This document shows, in pieces, positions 33,371-41,131 of a DNA stretch of 64,000 nucleotides. Source of the stretch: Marivivens sp. (GTDB taxonomy: Bacteria; Pseudomonadota; Alphaproteobacteria; Rhodobacterales; Rhodobacteraceae); the NCBI GenBank assembly GCA_017643845.1, contig JAEPMR010000001.1:62001-126000 (forward strand). The letters are read 5' to 3'. The position numbers and the translations under genes are program-made. The notes beneath the pieces are model-generated. The model saw only the letters and a list, made by a program, of their open reading frames with translations. It made no database searches and was not told where the DNA came from. Within the stretch, counting starts at the first letter, position 1, and the number at the start of each line of letters is the position of its first letter.

Positions 33371-33396
33371 CCGTTGCAGCGCATTGCACCGTTGCA
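33371..33396. repeat. CCGTTGCA direct repeats
   Basis: CCGTTGCA occurs at 33371-33378 and 33389-33396, with another TTGCA between. They share the TTGCA core with the adjacent inverted repeat and may be extra half-sites. Confidence 0.4.
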
Positions 33397-33431
33397 CGGC
33401 ATGATGTTTCGAAAACAGGAGAGACCGGCAG

Positions 33432-34862
33432 ATGTACGAACGATTTGGCCTTTATATAAACGGGGCTTGGCGGGGCTCCGACCATATGACGGACGTTCTG
33501 TCCCCTGTTACCGAAAAGCCCTTGGGCGCAGTGCCGGTTGCCAGCGCGGAGGATACAATCAAAGCCCTCGATTCGGCTCAGGCAGCGCTTGACCTGCTCA
33601 GGGAGATGGGCGGATTCGCGCGCGCCGACGCGCTCCACCGGATTGCTGACGAAATGACCGCGCGGAGCGACGAGGCCGCGCGCATGATCACACTCGAAAC
33701 CGGCAAGCCGATCGCCCAGTCTGGCCGTGAGTGGGTGCTCTCTGTCGATCAGTTCCGCTGGTATGCCGAAGAAGCCAGAAGGATCTACGGACGTATTGTA
33801 GAAAGCCGCGTTCCGGGCGGTCGGTTTGAGGTCACCAAAGAGCCTGTCGGCATCGTTGGCGCTTTCACCGCATGGAACTTCCCCGCCTCCCTGCCCGCAA
33901 GGAAGCTGGCACCCGCACTGGCTGCAGGCTGTCCCGTCGTGCTGCGCCCCTCCTCGCAGACGCCCGGTGTTGCGATGATCATGGTCGACTGCATTCGCGC
34001 AGGTGGATTGCCGGACGGCTCCGTCAATCTTGTGATCGGGAGCACAACAGACACCTACGGCCCGATCATGGCCGATGCCCGCGTGCGCAAGGTCTCACTC
34101 ACAGGCTCGACCCGCGTCGGCCAGCAAATGATCCGCGACGCTGCGGACACAGTGAAGAAGGTCTCCATGGAATTGGGCGGGAACGCCCCATGCATCCTCT
34201 TTGACGACGCCGACCTGCACGCCGCTCTGGATGTCTGCGTGCCGACAAAATTCGCCAACGCAGGACAAGTGTGCGTGACCCCGGACCGTTTCTTTGTCCA
34301 CGAAAGCCTTTATGAAACCTTCGTTGCCGAATTCACTGCACGGGCCAACGCGCTGCGGCTCGGTGATGGTATTGAGCCCGATACCGAGATGGGCCCACTG
34401 ATCAATGCGGCACGCCTCAGCGAGATCGACGCCATTGTTCAAGACGCGCTGAAGGGCGGCGCGAAACTGAAAACCGGCGGACAGCGTGCGGCAGGGTTCA
34501 ATGAAGGTCATTTCTACGAACCGACCGTTCTGACCGATGTGCGGGACGATATGCGCGTATTCGCCGAGGAAAACTTTGGACCGATCGCGGCAATCACCCG
34601 CTTCAGCGATGAAGATGAGGTGCTGCGCCGTGCCAATGCATCGGACATGGGCTTGTCTGCCTATGCGTTCACCCGCAGCGCGGACCGCGCCCACCGGGTC
34701 GTTGCAGGCCTGAAAGCAGGCATGGTCGGGATCAATTCCTTCGCGCTTGCCGCCTCCGAAGCGCCCTTTGGCGGGACAAACCATTCGGGCCTCGGTCGCG
34801 AGGGCGGGAGCGAGGGTATCGAGGATTATCTCGATACCAAACTCGCTCAAATCGTGATCTAA
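33432..34862 (+). CDS. NAD(P)-dependent aldehyde dehydrogenase (semialdehyde type)
   Basis: 476 residues. FTAWNFPASLPARKLAPALAAG, LTGSTRVGQQM, the Glu in MELGGNAP and the catalytic Cys in FANAGQVCVTPDR mark an active aldehyde dehydrogenase of the succinate-semialdehyde/alpha-ketoglutarate-semialdehyde group; EENFGPIAAITRF and FGGTNHSGLGREG follow. AGGAGAG precedes the ATG. It is first in the plus-strand operon with an HpcH/HpaI aldolase, which releases aldehydes or pyruvate-family products, so it may oxidise the resulting semialdehyde. It is only moderately like the other ALDH at 19309-20736. Substrate not determinable by eye. Confidence 0.93.
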   Translation: MYERFGLYINGAWRGSDHMTDVLSPVTEKPLGAVPVASAEDTIKALDSAQAALDLLREMGGFARADALHRIADEMTARSDEAARMITLETGKPIAQSGREWVLSVDQFRWYAEEARRIYGRIVESRVPGGRFEVTKEPVGIVGAFTAWNFPASLPARKLAPALAAGCPVVLRPSSQTPGVAMIMVDCIRAGGLPDGSVNLVIGSTTDTYGPIMADARVRKVSLTGSTRVGQQMIRDAADTVKKVSMELGGNAPCILFDDADLHAALDVCVPTKFANAGQVCVTPDRFFVHESLYETFVAEFTARANALRLGDGIEPDTEMGPLINAARLSEIDAIVQDALKGGAKLKTGGQRAAGFNEGHFYEPTVLTDVRDDMRVFAEENFGPIAAITRFSDEDEVLRRANASDMGLSAYAFTRSADRAHRVVAGLKAGMVGINSFALAASEAPFGGTNHSGLGREGGSEGIEDYLDTKLAQIVI

Positions 34863-34871
34863 GAGGATAAA

Positions 34872-35681
34872 ATGCAGAAAAACAAACTCAAAGAGCTTTG
34901 GTCCAAAGGCAGGCCCGCGCTGAACGGCTGGTGCTCCATCGGCAATCCCTTCACCGCAGAGATCATGGCGGCGCAGGGCTATGACAGTATCACCGTCGAC
35001 GTCCAACATGGTGCGCTTGATTATGGCGACGCACTGCCGATGTTTCAGGCGATGCGTGCCTCTGGCGCGGTGCTGATGGCACGCGTTCCGTGGCGGGATC
35101 CGGCGTATATTATGAAGTGCCTCGATGCGGGCGCGATGGGCATCATCTGCCCGATGGTAAACACGGCAGACGAAGCCGCGGAATTCGTCTCTTACATGCG
35201 CTATCCACCGCACGGTCAGCGCAGTTTTGGTCCGACGCGCGCGGCGGTGGCGATGCCGGGGTATGGGGTCGCGGCCAATCAGGAGACCCTTGCATTTGCG
35301 ATGATCGAGACGGCCGAGGGAATGGAAAATCTAGAGGAAATCGCCCGCACACCGGGGCTGGATGGGCTCTATGTCGGACCGGCCGACCTGACACTGGGAA
35401 CTCAAAACGGCCGCCTGAAACCCGGTTTCGACCGTGAGGAAGAGGAGATGGTCACCCTGATCCGCCGTATCGCGCAGGTCTGTGAGGATCACGGCCTGAA
35501 GGCAGGTTTGCACTGCGGCACGCCCGACTACGCGGCGAAGGCGATCCGGTGGGGGTATCACTTGACCACGGTATCGGGCGACAGTCGGCTTCTGGCGACT
35601 GCGGCACAATCTTCGGTGTCGAAATGGCGCGAATTGACCGGCAACCGAACAAAACCAACCCCAAACGGAGGACCCTATTGA
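34872..35681 (+). CDS. HpcH/HpaI-family aldolase
   Basis: 269 residues of the class II 2-oxoacid aldolase family (HpaI/GarL/YfaU). Seen: GWCSIGNPFTAEIMAAQGYDSITVDVQHG (start of the barrel, with catalytic-region His), AGAMGIICPMVNTADEA (metal-binding Glu region nearby), the FGPTRAA substrate loop and METAEG-like MIETAEGMENL. These enzymes reversibly cleave 2-oxo-4-hydroxy acids into pyruvate and an aldehyde, using a divalent metal. It lies 10 bases after the aldehyde dehydrogenase, and the pair could cleave and then oxidise the aldehyde. The next gene starts at its stop codon (TGATG). Confidence 0.92.
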   Translation: MQKNKLKELWSKGRPALNGWCSIGNPFTAEIMAAQGYDSITVDVQHGALDYGDALPMFQAMRASGAVLMARVPWRDPAYIMKCLDAGAMGIICPMVNTADEAAEFVSYMRYPPHGQRSFGPTRAAVAMPGYGVAANQETLAFAMIETAEGMENLEEIARTPGLDGLYVGPADLTLGTQNGRLKPGFDREEEEMVTLIRRIAQVCEDHGLKAGLHCGTPDYAAKAIRWGYHLTTVSGDSRLLATAAQSSVSKWRELTGNRTKPTPNGGPY

Positions 35682-36649
35682 TGACGCATCTTCTCGTCGC
35701 GGGGAAACTCCACCCCTCAGGCGAAGCAAGACTCGACGTGCTTCGTTCGAACGGTCTACGGGTTACCTATATCGAGGAAATTTCCGAAGCTTCTTATGCG
35801 GGCCACATGGCGGATGTAGATGCGCTGGTCATCCGCACCCAGCCGCTGACAGCAGAAATTATTGCCCGCTCCGAACGACTCAAAGTCGTGTCGCGTCACG
35901 GGGTCGGCTACGATGCGGTCGACGTTTCCGCCCTCAATGACCGCAAGATCCCGTTGACCATCGTCGGCGATGTGAACTCCGCCTCGGTTGCTGAACATGC
36001 GATGATGCAGCTACTTGCAGGCGCAAAACAGGCCATTCGCGCGGACCGCGCCGTACGCGCGACCGAGAACTGGAACTGGCGGAACCGGCTCGAGCAGCGC
36101 GAGATTTCGGGGCGCAACCTTCTGATCATTGGCTATGGCCGCGCGGGGCGAAAGCTCGCGAAAATGGCAGGAGGTTTTGATATGAACGTCCGGGCCTATG
36201 ACCCATTCCTGATGGCACATGGCTGGCCTGATGGACCGGTGGCGCCTGTCGCAGATCTCAGCGAGGGTCTGGCGTGGGCGGACTGCCTGTCGCTACACGT
36301 CCCACGCAGTGAGGTGCCGCTTCTCGGCGCTTCCGAGTTCGCCCGGATGAAGCCTGGCATGATCATAGCGAATACGTCACGCGGCGGTGTGATCTGCGAA
36401 AAGGCGCTGCTGTCCGCCCTGTTGAGCGGTCAGGTCCATGCGGCGGGACTGGACGTGTTCGAAACGGAACCACCAGAAGCCGATATGCCGCTGGCCTCGT
36501 GCAGCAATGTCGTTCTCTCGCCCCACATCGCGGGCCTGACCGAAGAAGCCAGTGAAAAGATGGCTCTGTCCTCTATCGACAATGCGCTGGCAGCGCTCAA
36601 TAACACGATTGATCCAGCGCTCATCGTGAACAGGGATGCCCTCCTATGA
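35681..36649 (+). CDS. D-isomer-specific 2-hydroxyacid dehydrogenase
   Basis: 322 residues. The NAD-binding loop is IIGYGRAGRKLAKMAGGF, and the catalytic Arg/Glu/His are expected in NTSRGGVICEKAL, AAGLDVFETEPP and LSPHIAGLT, all visible. It interconverts a 2-oxoacid and the D-2-hydroxyacid with NAD(P)H in the cytoplasm. I start it at the ATG overlapping the aldolase stop by one base (TGATG, GGAGG upstream), since the longer ORF begins inside the aldolase gene. It may reduce or supply the oxoacid used by the aldolase. Close kin are phosphoglycerate and glyoxylate/hydroxypyruvate reductases. Confidence 0.92.
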   Translation: MTHLLVAGKLHPSGEARLDVLRSNGLRVTYIEEISEASYAGHMADVDALVIRTQPLTAEIIARSERLKVVSRHGVGYDAVDVSALNDRKIPLTIVGDVNSASVAEHAMMQLLAGAKQAIRADRAVRATENWNWRNRLEQREISGRNLLIIGYGRAGRKLAKMAGGFDMNVRAYDPFLMAHGWPDGPVAPVADLSEGLAWADCLSLHVPRSEVPLLGASEFARMKPGMIIANTSRGGVICEKALLSALLSGQVHAAGLDVFETEPPEADMPLASCSNVVLSPHIAGLTEEASEKMALSSIDNALAALNNTIDPALIVNRDALL

Positions 36650-37764
36650 CGACCAAACCCACGCTCTCAATCGGCCTGATCGGTTCCGGCTTTATGGGAA
36701 AGGCCCATGTGTTCGGCTTTGCAACTGCACAGAAGGTTTTCGACCTGCCAGTTGATATCCACCTGCACACGCTGGCCGATATTACCGATGACGCGGCCGC
36801 CCGGGCCGCACGCGACTTCGGGTTCTCGCATTCCACATCGGACTGGCGAACCATGCTGAGCAATCCCGAGATCGACATCATCGACATCACCGCGCCGAAT
36901 GCCTTGCACAAAGAAATGGCCATTGAAGCCATTGCCGCGGGCAAGCATGTCTATTGCGAGAAACCTCTGGCCCCGACTGCTGCAGACGCGTCCGAGATGG
37001 CAGCGGCGGCAGAGTCAGCGGGGGCCAAAACACAAGTCGGCTTCAACTATCTCTGCAATCCGATGCTTCGCTTGGCGAAAGAAATGATCGCGGCCGGTGA
37101 GCTCGGCGAAATCCGTGGCTATCGCGGGCTGCACGCCGAAGACTATATGGCAAATGCCAATGATCCCTACACCTTCCGGCACGACCCCGAAGGCGGCGGT
37201 GCATTGGCAGATCTGGGCAGTCACGCCCTTGCGACGGCCGAATTCCTGCTTGGCCCAATCGCCGAAGTCATGGGCGATTGCATTACCGTCATACCCGAAC
37301 GCCCTGACGGGCGCGGCGGCCATAAGCCGGTTCTTGTCGATGACATCGGCCGCGCATTCTTGCGCTTTGCCAATGGCGCAAGCGGTTCCATCGAAGGAAA
37401 CTGGGTGGCGACAGGGCGCAAGATGCAACATGATTTCGAAGTTCACGGCTCGAAAGGTGCGCTCTGCTTCAGCCAGGAACGATTTAACGAGCTCCATTTC
37501 TACAGCGCTGGAGATGCTCCGGGGCGGCGCGGATTTCGCCGGATTGAAGCAGCGCCCGACCATCCGCCCTATGGCAGGTTCTGCGTGGCGCCGGGCCATC
37601 AGATCGGGTTCAATGACCTTAAGGCGATCGAGGTTGCAGAATATATCCGCGCAATCGCAGGGGATCAGCCAGAGCCATTCTCATTCCGCGACGGTGCGCG
37701 GATCCAGACATTGGTCGAAACGATCCAGAAATCCTCCGCGACACGGCGCTGGATGGCGGTATAA
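36646..37764 (+). CDS. Gfo/Idh/MocA-family oxidoreductase
   Basis: 372 residues. N-terminal SIGLIGSGFMGKAHVFGF is the NAD(P) loop, and CEKPLAPTAADA is the family EKP motif with the catalytic Lys; HDPEGGGALADLGSHAL is the usual substrate-domain segment. Members oxidise hydroxyl groups of sugars and inositols. It overlaps the previous gene by ATGA. With an IolD-like enzyme across the promoter, an inositol or other cyclitol dehydrogenase role is attractive but unproven; it could also act on an open-chain sugar. It precedes the RpiR regulator by 30 bases. Confidence 0.93.
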   Translation: MTTKPTLSIGLIGSGFMGKAHVFGFATAQKVFDLPVDIHLHTLADITDDAAARAARDFGFSHSTSDWRTMLSNPEIDIIDITAPNALHKEMAIEAIAAGKHVYCEKPLAPTAADASEMAAAAESAGAKTQVGFNYLCNPMLRLAKEMIAAGELGEIRGYRGLHAEDYMANANDPYTFRHDPEGGGALADLGSHALATAEFLLGPIAEVMGDCITVIPERPDGRGGHKPVLVDDIGRAFLRFANGASGSIEGNWVATGRKMQHDFEVHGSKGALCFSQERFNELHFYSAGDAPGRRGFRRIEAAPDHPPYGRFCVAPGHQIGFNDLKAIEVAEYIRAIAGDQPEPFSFRDGARIQTLVETIQKSSATRRWMAV

Positions 37765-37794
37765 GGTGACAACTCTCTGAAATCGCAGGACCAA

Positions 37795-38685
37795 ATGACT
37801 GAACCGCTTCCCCCTTCTGACTACGAAAGCCTGATCCGGCTCATCCACGACCGTCATGACGAGATGAGCCGGACCTATCAGAAGATCGCGGTCTATCTGA
37901 CGCAAAACCCCAATGACGTCGCCGTGCGTTCCGTCAATTCGATTGCGGAAGAATACGGCATTCACGCCTCCAGCTTTGTGCGCTTCGCACAGTCATTGGG
38001 CTATTCCGGCTTCAAAGACCTTCAAGGCCTTTTCCAGAAGCGTCTGGCAACGGCAGCACCAGGTTTTGAATCCCGCGTTCACGCGCTGGAGCAAGAACTC
38101 CAAAGCCGGAGCGACCTTGCCGATGCCGGCTTTTTTCGCGATCTCGTCGTCAATGACGCCGCTGCTGTTCAGGGTCTCCTTGACAGTATCCCGTCCGAGA
38201 GCCTCGCCGCTGCGGCAGACCAGCTGGCGCAAGCGGATACGGTCTATCTGCTCGGTCAGTTGCGTTCCGCGCCAGTTGTCGAATTGATCCGGTATCTGCT
38301 GACGATGGTCGGAAAGCGGTGCCTTCTGCTGGACCCCAGCGGTGGTCTGGCGACCCATATGGCCCGCACCATCGGACCCCGTGATGCGCTCCTGGCCGTG
38401 TCTTTCCGTTTTTACGCGAACGAAGTCGTCACAATCACCGAGGAAGCGGCGGCGAGAGGCACGCCGATCATCGCAATCAGCGATAGTTCGCTTTCGCCGC
38501 TGGCAAAATCCGCATCGGTTTTGCTCGCAGTTCCAGAGCACAAGAGCCTGATCTCGCGCTCACTGACTGCACCGATTTGCCTTGCTCAAGCACTCGCACT
38601 TGCAGTCGCGGCGAAATTGGAAACAGACAGCGTCGAGCCGTCGATCCCGTTCGTCACCGGTTCGGATCAAAATCGACGGAGCTAG
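37795..38685 (+). CDS. MurR/RpiR-family transcriptional regulator
   Basis: 296 residues with an N-terminal HTH_6 domain (~10-85, VRSVNSIAEEYGIHASSFVRFAQSLGYSGF) and a C-terminal SIS sugar-isomerase domain (~135-270, YLLGQLRSAPVVELIRYLL, AVSFRFYANEVV, ISDSSLSPLAKSA). SIS domains bind phosphosugars or similar ligands, so this is a ligand-responsive regulator, probably of its own operon and of the divergent iolD gene. The TTGCAAT-GTTT-ATTGCAA site upstream is the best operator candidate. Its stop interlocks with that of narR in a shared CTAG. Confidence 0.92.
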   Translation: MTEPLPPSDYESLIRLIHDRHDEMSRTYQKIAVYLTQNPNDVAVRSVNSIAEEYGIHASSFVRFAQSLGYSGFKDLQGLFQKRLATAAPGFESRVHALEQELQSRSDLADAGFFRDLVVNDAAAVQGLLDSIPSESLAAAADQLAQADTVYLLGQLRSAPVVELIRYLLTMVGKRCLLLDPSGGLATHMARTIGPRDALLAVSFRFYANEVVTITEEAAARGTPIIAISDSSLSPLAKSASVLLAVPEHKSLISRSLTAPICLAQALALAVAAKLETDSVEPSIPFVTGSDQNRRS

Positions 38686-39410
38686 GTCTCACCCACCGTG
38701 CCGCCGACGGTGATGCTGCCGCGATCGTCGATCAACGGGGAAGGTTTTGCGAATTCACGCAGGTCGCTGGGGCTCTGAATGTGAATTGCCCGTCCGTCGA
38801 CAACCACACCGTAGGGGATCAAGCTTTTGAATGCGCGACTCAGGTTTTCGGGTGTCATGCCCAGCAATGACGACAGCACACGCTTTTCAAACGGCAGATC
38901 GAACTTGTCCGCACCGCCAGCGCGAACTTGTTGACGCAACAGGTAATTCGCCAATCGTTCAAGCGAGGTCCGCAGCTTCACATCCTTATGTGTTTTAACA
39001 ACTGTGCGGTAACATTGCGCCAGCTCCGTCACGATCGCGCGGGCAAAGTCGTTATCGGCATCGAATGCCGCCCGTACGTCCTGACTGGGGATCAGCGCGA
39101 TCCGGCTTTTCTCGATAGTGCGCGCGGACATCAGATACGGTGCATCCTTGATCGTGGCTGCGAGAATAAAGGTGGAAATCGGCCGCACGATATCCATGCT
39201 GGTCTCGCGCCCGTTCCAGCTCGCGTACAGCTCGACTGCCCCGCTGAGCACGACATGCAGGAAATCGCTGCTTTCCCCTTCATGGATCATATCAATCTGC
39301 GGCGGAAAATTCTGAACATACGAGCCTCGCATCAATTGCTCGTAACTGTCTTCGGTCATCTCCGAAAACAGATGCAACTGACGCACATCACCAAAGTAGG
39401 ATCGTGGCAT
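38682..39410 (-). CDS. narR: Crp/Fnr-family regulator, NarR-like
   Basis: About 242 residues. A cyclic-nucleotide-binding-like N-terminal domain (~10-125, SDFLHVVLSGAVELYASW), a dimer helix and a Crp-type HTH (~165-220, RVLSSLLGMTPENLSRAFKSL). It lacks the Cys cluster of true FNR (I see a single Cys), so it does not hold an iron-sulfur cluster; this and its position before narK-narGHJI match NarR, the nitrate/nitrite-responsive activator of Paracoccus. Start choice: ATG at 39410 with GGGGGG upstream. GTG 39446 and ATG 39437 are in frame but would run up against an FNR-type box at 39452-39465. Confidence 0.85.
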   Translation of the reverse strand: MPRSYFGDVRQLHLFSEMTEDSYEQLMRGSYVQNFPPQIDMIHEGESSDFLHVVLSGAVELYASWNGRETSMDIVRPISTFILAATIKDAPYLMSARTIEKSRIALIPSQDVRAAFDADNDFARAIVTELAQCYRTVVKTHKDVKLRTSLERLANYLLRQQVRAGGADKFDLPFEKRVLSSLLGMTPENLSRAFKSLIPYGVVVDGRAIHIQSPSDLREFAKPSPLIDDRGSITVGGTVGET

Positions 39411-39451
39411 ATACCCCCCGTTCAAACGCTGGCCCATGCTGCTCACGCGAC

Positions 39452-39465
39452 TTGATATTTGTCAA
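39452..39465. promoter_or_regulatory. FNR/NarR-type box near narR
   Basis: TTGATATTTGTCAA matches TTGAT-N4-ATCAA with one mismatch. It lies 42-55 bases before the chosen narR start, suited to auto- or cross-control of narR. Confidence 0.6.
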
Positions 39466-39565
39466 CCGTTCGATTGACGAGGCGCGCACAAAGCCTTGAT
39501 CCCTCGACGCGCCTAATTTGACAATTTTCCCTAAGTAATTTATTTCAATAGATAAAATTAAAAAT

Positions 39566-39579
39566 CTGATCTAGATCAA
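39566..39579. promoter_or_regulatory. FNR/NarR-type box upstream of narK
   Basis: CTGATCTAGATCAA matches the FNR/NarR consensus TTGAT-N4-ATCAA with one mismatch, and its core TGATCTAGATCA is perfectly palindromic. Its centre is about 87 bases before the narK1 ATG, which would place a class II start site near 39614. I see no clear -10. Confidence 0.65.
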
Positions 39580-39659
39580 ACAGTCGGCCCCTTTTTCCCA
39601 CCATCACCGTCCTGACCCAAGAATGACGACCGGATTCGTCTGCAATTGGAGGGACGGAA

Positions 39660-41075
39660 ATGGAACTACAAAACAAATCCACAGCACTGTGGTCAAACTT
39701 CCTCAACGTAAGGATGCCGCAAATCAGAACCTTCCACATGACGTGGTTCGCGTTCTTCTCATGCTTCTTCGCGTGGTTTGGCATCGCACCGCTGATGGCT
39801 GTTGTTCGCGACGAGCTGCAGCTGACAAAGGATCAGATCGGCTGGGCGATCATCGGCTCAGTTTCCATCACAATTTTCGCCCGCCTCTTCATCGGCTGGC
39901 TCTGCGACCGGATCGGGCCGAGAAAGGCATATACCTGGCTGCTCATTCTTGGCGCATTCCCTGTGATGGGGATTGGTTTGAGCTGGAACTTTGAATCCTT
40001 CCTGTTGTTCCGTGTTCTGATCGGCGGCATCGGCGCCGCATTCGTGATCACCCAGTACCACACCACAGTTATGTTTGCCCCAAATGTGGTCGGTCAGGCC
40101 AATGCGACCTCCGCCGGATGGGGCAACCTCGGGGGTGGCGTGACACAATTCGTCATGCCGCTCTTGTTCTCCGTATTTGTGGTCGGCTTCGGCTTTTCCG
40201 AAGCAATCGGCTGGCGCTTGTCCATGGTGGTTGTCGGCGTGATCATCTTTATGATCGGCATCGCCTATTACTTCCTGACCCAAGACGCGCCCGACGGCAA
40301 CTTCGACGACCTGCGCGCGCAGGGCAAAATGCCCGAAAAGAAACAGGTCACAGGCAACTATATGAATGCCCTAAAAGACCCCCGTGTCTGGGTGCTCTTC
40401 GTGATCTACGGTGCCTGCTTTGGTATCGAACTCACGGTCAACAACGTCGCCGCACTCTATTTTGCCGACTATTTCGATCTTAGCCTCGTTGCCGCCGGTT
40501 TCGTTGCCGCCTCGTTCGGCCTGATGAATATTTTCGCCCGCACCTTGGGCGGGATTTTCGGCGACAACTTCGGCTCGCTCTGGGGCTTGCGGGGTCGTGC
40601 ATTCTGGCTGTTCCTCTGCATCTTTTTCGAAGGCTGTGCCCTGATGATCTTTAGTCAGATGCAGGTGCTTTTCCTCGCGCTGCCATCGCTGATCGTCTTC
40701 TCGCTCTTTACACAGATGGCCGAAGGCGCGACCTACTCCGTGGTTCCGTTCGTCAACAAGAAAGCCCTTGGCGCCGTGGCTGGCGTGGTCGGTGCGGGCG
40801 GCAACGCCGGCGCAGTTCTGGCAGGCTTCCTGTTCAAGAACATGATCGACTGGAGCGATGCGTTCCTGATCCTCGGTATCGTTGTGACCTGCGCCTCCTT
40901 CCTCGCCTTCTTTGTCCGCTTCTCCACACGGCAGGAAGACGAAGAACGCGCGGCCTTTGCCGCAGCCAACATCGAAACGCTGCGCAAACGCGCCGAAAAA
41001 GCCAATGCCGCTCTCGAAGAAGGACTCGATGCACTCGCCCGCAACAAGGGCGCGTCACAGGCACCCGCACAATAA
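39660..41075 (+). CDS. narK: Nitrate/nitrite transporter, NarK1-type
   Basis: 471 residues, major facilitator superfamily with about twelve helices. Nitrate-transporter signatures are visible: GWGNLGGGVTQFVMP in the first half (helix 5) and GAGGNAGAVLAG in the second (helix 11), and the Arg in FLLFRVLIGG. NarK1-type proteins import nitrate, probably with protons. GGAGGG precedes the ATG. A C-terminal cytoplasmic tail of about 55 residues is acidic and Ala-rich. It is the first gene after the FNR-type box and precedes a second NarK gene by 56 bases. In Paracoccus these two are fused in one protein. Confidence 0.94.
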   Translation: MELQNKSTALWSNFLNVRMPQIRTFHMTWFAFFSCFFAWFGIAPLMAVVRDELQLTKDQIGWAIIGSVSITIFARLFIGWLCDRIGPRKAYTWLLILGAFPVMGIGLSWNFESFLLFRVLIGGIGAAFVITQYHTTVMFAPNVVGQANATSAGWGNLGGGVTQFVMPLLFSVFVVGFGFSEAIGWRLSMVVVGVIIFMIGIAYYFLTQDAPDGNFDDLRAQGKMPEKKQVTGNYMNALKDPRVWVLFVIYGACFGIELTVNNVAALYFADYFDLSLVAAGFVAASFGLMNIFARTLGGIFGDNFGSLWGLRGRAFWLFLCIFFEGCALMIFSQMQVLFLALPSLIVFSLFTQMAEGATYSVVPFVNKKALGAVAGVVGAGGNAGAVLAGFLFKNMIDWSDAFLILGIVVTCASFLAFFVRFSTRQEDEERAAFAAANIETLRKRAEKANAALEEGLDALARNKGASQAPAQ

Positions 41076-41084
41076 CCGACCATT

Positions 41085-41107
41085 GGTGGGCCTCTTGTAG
41101 GCCCACC
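41085..41107 (+). terminator. Hairpin between the two narK genes
   Basis: GGTGGGCCT and AGGCCCACC form a perfect nine-base stem with a CTTGT loop. There is no T-run; it probably protects or processes the narK1 mRNA. Confidence 0.5.
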
Positions 41108-41131
41108 CCACCTCAACCGGAGGACCTCAAG

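Noticed and set aside
38682-39410. Assignment as FNR, the oxygen sensor
   Set aside because: The N-terminal Cys set needed for the [4Fe-4S] cluster is missing; NarR-type fits better.
39411-39659. Possible small gene in the narR-narK gap
   Set aside because: No open frame with a ribosome site; the gap is AT-rich and holds the FNR-type boxes, so it reads as a control region.
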